DNA of 6,090 nt, taken from the NCBI GenBank assembly GCA_916720465.1, contig CAKARF010000056.1:1-6090 (forward strand), read 5' to 3'. Shown piece by piece: positions 1-5,060 of this stretch. The first letter of the stretch is position 1. Each line of letters starts with the position of its first letter. A program made the translations under genes and the position numbers. The DNA is from an uncultured Atopobium sp. Lineage in GTDB: Bacteria > Actinomycetota > Coriobacteriia > Coriobacteriales > Atopobiaceae. The notes below the pieces were generated by a model that saw only the letters and a program-made list of their open reading frames with translations, had not been told where the DNA came from and ran no database searches.

Positions 1-33
1 TTGACTCGCCACCGTGAGGGGATTGACGAGTAA
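1..33 (+). CDS. ybeY: C-terminal end of upstream gene, probably ybeY (partial)
   Basis: An open frame enters from the left edge and gives LTRHREGIDE before a TAA at 31-33. Only ten codons are visible, so the sequence alone does not identify the product. The assignment is by context: in many Gram-positive genomes the gene directly before dgkA-era-recO is ybeY, encoding the endoribonuclease of 16S rRNA maturation and ribosome quality control. The stop codon shares its last base with the dgkA start (TAATG), which suggests translational coupling. A different short-tailed gene remains possible. Confidence 0.45.
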   Translation: MTRHREGIDE

Positions 34-410
34 TGATTCCGGGATCTAAGGGCAGACATCCAAGTTTTAAGCGCGGCCTTCTTTTTGCGCTCCAAGGTTC
101 TCGTCAGGCGTTTGCTCAAGAGGCAAACCTGCGTCGTATGGCCGTTGCTGCTGCAGTAACCGTGGTGGTGGGATTGTTTGTTGGTTTAGATGCTGTGAGC
201 TGGGCACTTGTTCTTGCTTGTATTGGTGCGGTTTTAACTACAGAACTTCTCAACACAGCAATAGAAACCGTGGTAGATCTGGTTTCTCCAGAGTTTCACC
301 CCATGGCTGGTAAAGCTAAAGATATTGCGGCAGCTGCCTCATGCTGCATCAGCATCACCGCAGCTCTTATAGGACTTTTGATTTTCTCGCGTGCAATTTT
401 TCATTGGTAA
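33..410 (+). CDS. dgkA: Diacylglycerol kinase family protein (probable undecaprenol kinase)
   Basis: This small integral-membrane lipid kinase has 125 residues, the usual size of the family. It uses ATP to phosphorylate a membrane lipid alcohol; Gram-positive members mainly act on undecaprenol, feeding the undecaprenyl-phosphate carrier pool for cell-wall synthesis. An amphipathic N-terminal part (F12 to M36, with E30-x-N32) precedes three membrane segments at about 37-53, 55-72 and 98-119. The family signature ELLNTAIETVVD spans 71-82: E71, N74 and E78 match the catalytic and metal-binding residues E69, N72 and E76 of E. coli DgkA. A-K-D at 95-97 matches the conserved K94/D95 pair. The start overlaps the previous stop (TAATG), and GAGGGG at 16-21 is a plausible ribosome binding site 11 nt upstream. 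The true lipid substrate cannot be read from sequence. Confidence 0.93.
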   Translation: MIPGSKGRHPSFKRGLLFALQGSRQAFAQEANLRRMAVAAAVTVVVGLFVGLDAVSWALVLACIGAVLTTELLNTAIETVVDLVSPEFHPMAGKAKDIAAAASCCISITAALIGLLIFSRAIFHW

Positions 411-422
411 GTTGGAGGACAT

Positions 423-1361
423 ATGACCGCCAATTCAGTTTCTGAAAACACTACATCTGAGGCCACTCCATTTAGGAGCGGTTTTGTTGCTTTAGTTGGT
501 CGTCCAAGTGTTGGTAAGTCCACGCTGTTAAACGCATGTATGGGCCAGAAGGTGGCCATTGCAAGCCCTGTTGCCCAGACAACTCGACGTCGCTTCAGGG
601 CAGTGGTAAACGGTGAGAACTCTCAGCTGGTCATTGTAGATACTCCAGGCCTCCACAAGCCCAAAGACGCTCTTGGAAAAGAACTCAACAAGGCAGCGCT
701 CGGAGAGCTTAATGATGCTGATGTCATTGCTTTTTTGATTGATGCTACTAAGCCTGTTGGTCGTGGAGATGAATGGGTTGCCAATCATGTTGAGCAGGCG
801 CATGCTGCCTTTAAGCTGCTGGTTATTACCAAGGCTGACATTGCAACTCCAGAGCAAGTAACAGAGCAGCTTGAGTCCGCACAGGCTCTTGCGCACTTTG
901 ATGACGTGCTTGTTGTTTCTGCTCCAGAAGACTTCAATATCCAGGCATTTATTGCGCTTGTGTCAGAGCATCTTCCTGAGGGTCCTATGTGGTTCCCAGA
1001 GGATATGGAGACTGACGCATTGCCAGAAGACCTGGTAGCAGAGTTTGTCCGCGAGAAGCTTTTGTTGAATCTTCGTCAAGAAGTTCCCCATTCCGTTGCC
1101 GTTATTTGTGATTCCTATGAGGTAGCAACGGACGGACATTTATCTATTTCTGCTACCATTTTGGTTGAGCGAGAAGGACAAAAGGGCATCGTAGTTGGCC
1201 AAGGCGGCTTCATGATTAAACGCGTTGGCGTCGAGGCTAGAAAAGACCTGGAGAAACTGTTTGGTCGCAAGGTTTATCTTGACCTGCAGGTGCGCGTTCA
1301 GCCTCTCTGGAGACGTGATGCCAACGAGATTAAGCGCCTGGGCTATTCAACTGAGGATTAG
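423..1361 (+). CDS. era: GTPase Era
   Basis: Era is a GTP-binding protein that binds the 3' end of 16S rRNA and supports late 30S maturation; it acts in the cytoplasm, often at the membrane. The 312 residues show both domains. The GTPase domain has G1 GRPSVGKST (26-34), G2 QTTRRR (52-57), G3 DTPGLHKP (73-80), G4 TKAD (136-139) and G5 SAPED (166-170). The C-terminal type-II KH domain has VVGQGG (257-262) followed by VEARKDLEKLFGRKVYL and ends near W296-R297-R298. Two positions differ from the commonest Era consensus: S29 where N is usual (GRPNVGKST), and T136 where N is usual (NKxD). TKxD also occurs in actinobacterial Era proteins. The N-terminal extension before the G domain is about 12 residues longer than typical, but no alternative start codon lies within it. 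GGAGGA at 414-419 supports the ATG, though the spacing is short (3-4 nt). It lies 12 nt after dgkA and 2 nt before recO. Confidence 0.97.
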   Translation: MTANSVSENTTSEATPFRSGFVALVGRPSVGKSTLLNACMGQKVAIASPVAQTTRRRFRAVVNGENSQLVIVDTPGLHKPKDALGKELNKAALGELNDADVIAFLIDATKPVGRGDEWVANHVEQAHAAFKLLVITKADIATPEQVTEQLESAQALAHFDDVLVVSAPEDFNIQAFIALVSEHLPEGPMWFPEDMETDALPEDLVAEFVREKLLLNLRQEVPHSVAVICDSYEVATDGHLSISATILVEREGQKGIVVGQGGFMIKRVGVEARKDLEKLFGRKVYLDLQVRVQPLWRRDANEIKRLGYSTED

Positions 1362-1363
1362 TT

Positions 1364-2113
1364 GTGCCTGGTAGAAAGAGCGCGCGTCTTAAAGCGATTG
1401 TGCTTGATAGAACAAAACTTGCCGAGCAAGACCTCATTTTAACCATGCTCTCCGATTCGGGAGAAGAGCGTCGTGCTGTTGCCAAGGGCGCTAGAAAGCC
1501 AGGTGGCCGCTTTGCCGCCCGCGTTGAACTGTTTTGCGAGCTAGACGTGCTGCTGGCAGAAGGTCGCTCGCTTGACATCTTGTCCGAGGCAACCTTGCTT
1601 GAGCCGCACGCATCACTTCGCGGAGATCTTTCTAAGGTAGCAGCTGCGTCAGCTATCTGTGAAGTTGCACGTCTTTCGTGTATCGACGGCGTCGAAGACG
1701 CGTTTCTCTATCCACTGCTCTCTCGCGCTCTCAGAGCCTGCGAAGAAGTAGCTGACGAGAAACACTTAGATCTTGTTGTCGCTGCTTATGTGTTTAAGGT
1801 TTTGGCACATGAAGGCTGGCGCCCTGAGTTGGAATCGTGCATTGCCTGTGGAGATGAAGCTCTGACGTATTTCTCGCCAGCTGCTGGTGGCGCATTGTGT
1901 GGAAGTTGTGCGCATGAGATTGAGGGAGCTATTGAGGTAACTCCACTTGAGCTCTCGTGGTTGTCGTCGCTTCTGAAACTTACCTTTGACCAGCTTGTTG
2001 TTGCTGAGATTGCTCCAGAGACTGCGCTCTTTTTGCTTACAAGCGCACATATTTGGGCAGCCACACATCTTGAAGCACGCCTCAAAGCATTTGAATTTCT
2101 ACTCAGTATCTAG
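1364..2113 (+). CDS. recO: DNA repair protein RecO
   Basis: RecO is the recombination mediator of the RecFOR pathway: it anneals single strands and helps load RecA onto SSB-coated gaps. The 249 residues match the family length. An N-terminal OB fold (about 1-80) carries the typical KAIVLDRTKLAEQDLILTML segment and the KGARKPGGRFA basic stretch. A helical C-terminal domain contains a four-cysteine zinc site, C159-x2-C162 and C179-x2-C182; not all RecO proteins keep all four. The start is GTG, only 2 nt after the era stop. GAGGA at 1353-1357, inside the end of era, gives a ribosome binding site at 6-nt spacing, consistent with coupling to era. It is the last gene of the dgkA-era-recO operon. 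No strong intrinsic terminator follows it. Confidence 0.94.
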   Translation: MPGRKSARLKAIVLDRTKLAEQDLILTMLSDSGEERRAVAKGARKPGGRFAARVELFCELDVLLAEGRSLDILSEATLLEPHASLRGDLSKVAAASAICEVARLSCIDGVEDAFLYPLLSRALRACEEVADEKHLDLVVAAYVFKVLAHEGWRPELESCIACGDEALTYFSPAAGGALCGSCAHEIEGAIEVTPLELSWLSSLLKLTFDQLVVAEIAPETALFLLTSAHIWAATHLEARLKAFEFLLSI

Positions 2114-2118
2114 TTGAA

Positions 2119-2143
2119 GTGGATTTTTACTAGCAAAGTCCAC
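2119..2143 (+). other. Imperfect hairpin just after recO
   Basis: GTGGATTTT (2119-2127) can pair with AAAAGTCCAC-type sequence at 2135-2143: nine pairs, one of them G-U, around a 7-nt loop. It begins 5 nt after the recO stop. No T-run follows directly, so it is at best a weak terminator or a 3'-end stabiliser of the recO mRNA. Its right arm overlaps the spacer of the proposed rpsO promoter. Confidence 0.3.
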
Positions 2144-2159
2144 CAGTAACTGGTATCCT
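2131..2159 (+). promoter_or_regulatory. Probable extended -10 promoter for rpsO
   Basis: TGGTATCCT (2151-2159) reads as an extended -10 element, TGn followed by TATCCT, with four of six bases matching TATAAT. With a 17-bp spacer the -35 hexamer would be TAGCAA (2131-2136), a poor match, as is usual when the TG extension is present. Transcription would start near 2166, leaving a leader of about 80 nt before rpsO. The position fits the need for strong, independent expression of S15. The transcription start itself is inferred. Confidence 0.5.
2142..2154. repeat. Perfect 6-bp inverted repeat across the rpsO promoter
   Basis: ACCAGT-A-ACTGGT is a perfect inverted repeat with a single central base. 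It covers the TG extension and the first base of the proposed -10 box. In DNA it has the symmetry of a small operator; in RNA it would fold only as a short ACCAG/CTGGT stem with a 3-nt loop. No known regulator site is recognised, and a 12-base palindrome can arise by chance. Confidence 0.4.
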
Positions 2160-2165
2160 TTTGTA

Positions 2166-2248
2166 GGTTATTTCCTTGTTCTTAGGGGCTAGTCACTGCC
2201 GGCTACCTTCTCAGTACAAGGAGTATTCAACGCGAAAGGCGGTTTATT
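2166..2248 (+). promoter_or_regulatory. Structured 5' leader of rpsO
   Basis: TTCCTTGT (2172-2179) can pair with ACAAGGAG (2216-2223): eight pairs, one G-U, closing a 36-nt internal region. Inside it, smaller stems such as ACTG (2195-2198) with CAGT (2212-2215) are possible, which could give a branched or stacked structure. The right arm contains AAGGAG, a good Shine-Dalgarno-like sequence, but it lies 25 nt before the ATG. The site more likely used is AAAGG at 2235-2239, 9 nt before the start. S15 represses its own mRNA through leader structures in several bacteria, so this is a candidate S15-binding leader. The fold is drawn by hand and no specific S15 motif is confirmed. Confidence 0.4.
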
Positions 2249-2527
2249 ATGGCAGTAACTAAGGATCGTAAGGCTGAGCTCATCAAGCAGTACGGCAAGG
2301 ACGAGAAGGACTCCGGTTCCGCACAGGTTCAGGTTGCTCTTCTTACTGAGCGTATTCGTCAGCTCACCGACCACATGAAGTCCCACCAGAAGGACTTCCA
2401 CACTCGTCGTGGTCTTCTGATGCTCGTTGGTAAGCGTCGTCGTCTTCTTTCTTACATCAAGTCGAACGACATTGAAGAGTACCGTACTCTTATTGCTTCC
2501 CTGGGTATCCGCGACAACATCCAGTAA
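2249..2527 (+). CDS. rpsO: 30S ribosomal protein S15
   Basis: S15 is a primary binding protein of the 16S rRNA central domain, contacts helices 20-22, and forms an inter-subunit bridge. The 92 residues are close to the usual 89. The family core is clear: the [13 protein letters not shown] stretch near residues 21-33, the [11 protein letters not shown] loop near 46-56 (HHSRRGL in most relatives), then [10 protein letters not shown] and the end motif [12 protein letters not shown]. The tail is slightly longer than the common LGLRR ending. The start ATG has AAAGG 9 nt upstream. Codon choice is strongly biased, with repeated CGT and CTT, as expected of a highly expressed gene. It has its own promoter and leader and is followed by a hairpin terminator and then pnp, the arrangement seen in many bacteria. 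Confidence 0.98.
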   Translation: MAVTKDRKAELIKQYGKDEKDSGSAQVQVALLTERIRQLTDHMKSHQKDFHTRRGLLMLVGKRRRLLSYIKSNDIEEYRTLIASLGIRDNIQ

Positions 2528-2538
2528 GTTGGCTTTTT

Positions 2539-2560
2539 AGGGCGCCGTCTGGCGCCCTTT
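2539..2560 (+). terminator. Intrinsic terminator after rpsO (weak T-tract)
   Basis: GGGCGCC (2540-2546) and GGCGCCC (2551-2557) form a perfect GC-rich 7-bp stem, extended to eight by A2539-T2558, with a GTCT loop. Only TTT then AT follow, so the U-tract is short. It starts 11 nt after the rpsO stop. Partial termination with read-through into pnp is likely, because no clear promoter is seen between here and pnp. Confidence 0.75.
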
Positions 2561-2571
2561 ATGTTTGAGGC

Positions 2572-2593
2572 CCGTTTGCAATGGGGCAAACGG
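2572..2593 (+). promoter_or_regulatory. Hairpin in the pnp leader
   Basis: CCGTTTGC (2572-2579) and GCAAACGG (2586-2593) form a perfect 8-bp stem with a 6-nt AATGGG loop. It is followed by a purine-rich stretch holding the pnp ribosome binding site (AGAGGA, 2601-2606), not by a T-run, so it is not a terminator. Its place between the S15 terminator and the pnp start matches the leader stem-loop that RNase III and PNPase use for autoregulation in E. coli. The stem is shorter than the E. coli one, and the regulatory role here is an inference. Confidence 0.55.
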
Positions 2594-2611
2594 AGATAGA
2601 AGAGGAAAGAA

Positions 2612-4810
2612 ATGACTAAAGTAACTCACGAATTTGACCTCTATGGTAAGCACTACACCCTTGAGGCTGGTGAGCTCGCAAAGCAGGCAACAGGTGCCTG
2701 TATCGTTAAGTGCGGCGATTCTACCGTACTTCTCACTGCAGTGGTTTCCAAGGAGCGTAAAGATTACGACTTCTTCCCACTGACTGTTGATTTTATTGAG
2801 AAAATGTACGCAGTTGGTCGTGTTCCTGGTGGATACCTTAAGCGTGAGGCTCGTCCATCCGAGAAGGCAACCCTTACTGCTCGTATGATTGACCGTCCTC
2901 TGCGTCCATCCTTCCCAGATGGCTTCCGCAATGAGGTTCAGATTGTTGCAACTTCTCTTGTTGCTGATCAGGTAAACGCTGTTGATACCATCTCTGTCAT
3001 GGGCGCATCTGCTGCCCTGGCTGTTGGTGGCGTTCCTTTTGAGGGACCACTTGCGTGCGTTCGTATTGGCCGCAACGCCGATACCGGCGAGTTCCTAGTT
3101 AACCCAACCTATGAAGAGCGCGATCACTCTGACCTTGACCTTGAGCTTGGCGGTTCTTCCACCTTTATTTCCATGCTTGAGGCTGGTGCAGATGAGATTT
3201 CTGAAGAGGATATGCTCTCCGCTATGGCATTTGGTCAGGAGGCAATTGCAGCCTTCTGCGAGGAGCAGAAGAAGTTCATTGCTAAGTGGGAAGAGGCTAA
3301 CGGCCCTATCGTCAAGCGTGAGTACATCCTTGACGAGCCAATTGCTGAGGTCCACGACCGCATCTTTGCTTACTATGACCAGATGAGCGCTGCTCTTAAG
3401 GATGCTGACAAGCAGTCCCGTATGCAGAAGGTTGCTGACCTGATGGATGAGATTAAGTCTCAGTTCACCGAGGAGGAGCAGGAGCTTTGGAGCCGCGCTA
3501 TTGCCGTTGAGCTCAAGGGTCTTGAGAAGCACGCTATGCGCGTCATGGTTGTTGAGACCGGCGAGCGCGTTGACGGCCGTGTGGCTAACGAGATTCGTCC
3601 AATCATGGTCAAGCCTGATTACCTGCCACTTGTTCACGGCTCTGGTCTTTTCCAGCGTGGTCAGACTCAGGTTCTCTCCATTTGTACGCTTGGCATGCTC
3701 AACGAGTGGCAGCGTCTTGACACCATTGAGCCAATGGATGGCAAACGCTACATTCACCACTACAACTTCCCACCATTCTGCACCGGTGAGACTGGCCGTA
3801 TGGGCAGTCCAAAGCGCCGCGAGATTGGTCACGGAGCTCTTGCAGAGCGCGCACTTCTGCCTGTCATTCCTTCCGAGGAAGAGTTCCCTTACACCATCCG
3901 CGTTGTCTCTGAGGTAATGGAGTCCAATGGTTCTTCTTCCATGGCTTCTACCTGCGGTTCTACGCTTTCCCTTATGGATGCAGGCGTTCCTCTAAAGCGT
4001 CCTGTTTCTGGTGTTGCAATGGGTCTTATCCAGGAGAACGGCAAGACTGTTGTTCTTACCGACATCCAGGGTCTTGAGGACTTCCTCGGCGACATGGACT
4101 TCAAGGTCTGCGGTACCACCAAGGGTATTACCGCAATGCAGATGGACAACAAGGCAACTGGTCTTACTCCAGAGATTCTGCGCAGCGCACTTCTCCAGGC
4201 TCAAGAGGGCCGTATGTTCATTCTGAACAAGATGCTCGAGCAGATTCCTGCACCTCGTACTGAGACCAAAGAGACCGCTCCACAGATCATCTCGCTTTCT
4301 ATCCCAACCGATAAGATTCGTGACGTCATTGGCTCTGGCGGCAAGGTTATCCGTGGTATCCAGGAGGATACGGGCGCAACCGTTGACATCCAGGAGGATG
4401 GCACCGTCTTTATCGCTGGTACTAACGGTGCTGCCGAGGCTGCTGCAGAGCGCATCAAGGCTATTGTTAAGGTTCCAGAGGTAGGCGAGGAGTACACTGG
4501 TCGCGTTGTTGGTCTTCAGCCATTCGGCGCCTTTGTTGAGCTGCTTCCTGGCAAGGACGGTCTGCTTCACATTTCCCGCGTTGCACAGGGACGTGTCGAG
4601 AAGATCGAGGATGTCCTGGCTGTTGGCGACGAGGTTAAGGTTCAGGTCCTCGAGGTAGACGAGAAGGGCAAGATTTCTCTTGACCGTCTTGATAAGCCAG
4701 AGGCACCACAGGGTGCTCCAAAGAAGGACCGTGAGGAGCGTCGCCCACGTCGTCAGAACGACAACGGCAACTCTGAGCGTAGGCAGCCACGCCGCCACCA
4801 CGACGCATAA
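2612..4810 (+). CDS. pnp: Polynucleotide phosphorylase (polyribonucleotide nucleotidyltransferase)
   Basis: PNPase is a trimeric 3'-5' exoribonuclease that uses phosphate to release nucleoside diphosphates and can also add 3' tails. It works in mRNA decay in the cytoplasm. The 732 residues show the full domain order: first RNase PH core (about 1-215, with the GGYLKREARPSE RNA-binding loop at 73-84), an all-helical linker (about 230-310), second RNase PH core (about 320-550), KH domain (about 560-615, GSGGK at 574-578) and S1 domain (about 624-694). The active-site residues are present: D490, D496 and K498 in GLEDFLGDMDFK, matching E. coli D486, D492 and K494. The loop reads YLKR where E. coli has FFRR. 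After S1 comes a basic, probably disordered tail (695-732) rich in R, Q, N and H. AGAGGA at 2601-2606 supports the ATG. It is probably transcribed partly by read-through from rpsO. Confidence 0.99.
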   Translation: MTKVTHEFDLYGKHYTLEAGELAKQATGACIVKCGDSTVLLTAVVSKERKDYDFFPLTVDFIEKMYAVGRVPGGYLKREARPSEKATLTARMIDRPLRPSFPDGFRNEVQIVATSLVADQVNAVDTISVMGASAALAVGGVPFEGPLACVRIGRNADTGEFLVNPTYEERDHSDLDLELGGSSTFISMLEAGADEISEEDMLSAMAFGQEAIAAFCEEQKKFIAKWEEANGPIVKREYILDEPIAEVHDRIFAYYDQMSAALKDADKQSRMQKVADLMDEIKSQFTEEEQELWSRAIAVELKGLEKHAMRVMVVETGERVDGRVANEIRPIMVKPDYLPLVHGSGLFQRGQTQVLSICTLGMLNEWQRLDTIEPMDGKRYIHHYNFPPFCTGETGRMGSPKRREIGHGALAERALLPVIPSEEEFPYTIRVVSEVMESNGSSSMASTCGSTLSLMDAGVPLKRPVSGVAMGLIQENGKTVVLTDIQGLEDFLGDMDFKVCGTTKGITAMQMDNKATGLTPEILRSALLQAQEGRMFILNKMLEQIPAPRTETKETAPQIISLSIPTDKIRDVIGSGGKVIRGIQEDTGATVDIQEDGTVFIAGTNGAAEAAAERIKAIVKVPEVGEEYTGRVVGLQPFGAFVELLPGKDGLLHISRVAQGRVEKIEDVLAVGDEVKVQVLEVDEKGKISLDRLDKPEAPQGAPKKDREERRPRRQNDNGNSERRQPRRHHDA

Positions 4811-4870
4811 GGCACGCTCAAACTCAATGGGTTTCTCGCCACGCGAGGTCTTATAAAACATGAGGTATTG

Positions 4871-4902
4871 AAGAGAGCTTCGATGCATGTCGGAGCTCTC
4901 TT
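4871..4902 (+). terminator. Strong intrinsic terminator after pnp
   Basis: AAGAGAGCTTCGA (4871-4883) pairs with TCGGAGCTCTCTT (4890-4902) in a 13-bp stem with one G-U pair and a 6-nt TGCATG loop. The right arm ends in TT, followed by a T-rich GTTATTCTG stretch. It lies 60 nt after the pnp stop and marks the end of the rpsO-pnp transcript. The 60 nt between hold only a small CTCGC/GCGAG stem (4835-4847). Confidence 0.8.
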
Positions 4903-4911
4903 GTTATTCTG

Positions 4912-4940
4912 TTGAGATTTTGATTCTTTGGGAATATATA
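4912..4940 (+). promoter_or_regulatory. Candidate sigma-70 promoter for RNase J (upstream)
   Basis: TTGAGA (4912-4917, five of six against TTGACA) and TATATA (4935-4940, four of six against TATAAT) are separated by exactly 17 bp. The start would fall near 4947, giving a leader of about 115 nt. It begins 10 bases after the pnp terminator stem. The surrounding DNA is much more AT-rich than the coding sequence, as expected for a promoter region. Confidence 0.55.
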
Positions 4941-4963
4941 GCGTAATACGTGCAGATTTTTTA

Positions 4964-4969
4964 TATAAT
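4964..4969 (+). promoter_or_regulatory. Second candidate -10 box before RNase J
   Basis: A perfect TATAAT sits in an AT-rich stretch 97 nt upstream of the RNase J start. At 16-18 bp upstream the sequence (around GCGTAA) is a poor -35 element and there is no TG extension. It could be a second start site or simply AT-rich sequence downstream of the promoter at 4912-4940. Confidence 0.35.
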
Positions 4970-4995
4970 TAAACAACATGTAGATTTTGCAAAAA

Positions 4996-5026
4996 GTCTT
5001 GTAGACGGCCCTTTGGGGTGGCGTCT
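4996..5026 (+). promoter_or_regulatory. RNase J leader with competing hairpins
   Basis: AGAC at 5003-5006 has two possible partners. It can pair back with GTCT (4996-4999) around a 3-nt loop. Alternatively it can pair forward, as AGACG (5003-5007), with CGTCT (5022-5026), closing an inner CCC/GGG stem (5009-5011 with 5016-5018). The two folds exclude each other. In the first, CCTTT (5010-5014) is free to pair with AAAGG (5045-5049), the ribosome binding site of the next gene. No T-run follows, so this is not an ordinary terminator. The stems are short and the regulatory role is speculative. Confidence 0.3.
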
Positions 5027-5060
5027 GTTATAGAAAGTTATTTGAAAGGAAAGCGTTTTA

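Noticed and set aside
1766..2085. Cysteine-containing open frames on the - strand opposite the end of recO
   Set aside because: They are antisense to the RecO zinc-site region; the Cys residues and apparent motifs come from the reverse complement of recO codons.
2189..2401. 70-codon open frame on the - strand across the rpsO leader and gene start
   Set aside because: It overlaps a conserved ribosomal protein gene and its leader, and shows no start-site support or recognisable domain.
3095..3832. Open frame of 245 codons on the - strand opposite pnp
   Set aside because: It mirrors the second half of the pnp linker and part of the second RNase PH core, with no ribosome binding site and no family resemblance.
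3111..3917. Serine/leucine/arginine-rich open frames on the + strand in another frame of pnp
   Set aside because: Their composition is typical of out-of-frame reading of biased codons, and the pnp frame covers the same bases with clear conserved motifs.
4835..4847. CTCGC/GCGAG hairpin after pnp
   Set aside because: Only five pairs with no T-run. The much stronger stem at 4871-4902 explains termination.
3992..4888. Long open frame of 298 codons on the - strand opposite pnp
   Set aside because: It lies almost wholly antisense to conserved pnp codons, its translation is leucine-rich with no recognisable domain, and it runs into the pnp terminator. It is a by-product of the codon bias of pnp.
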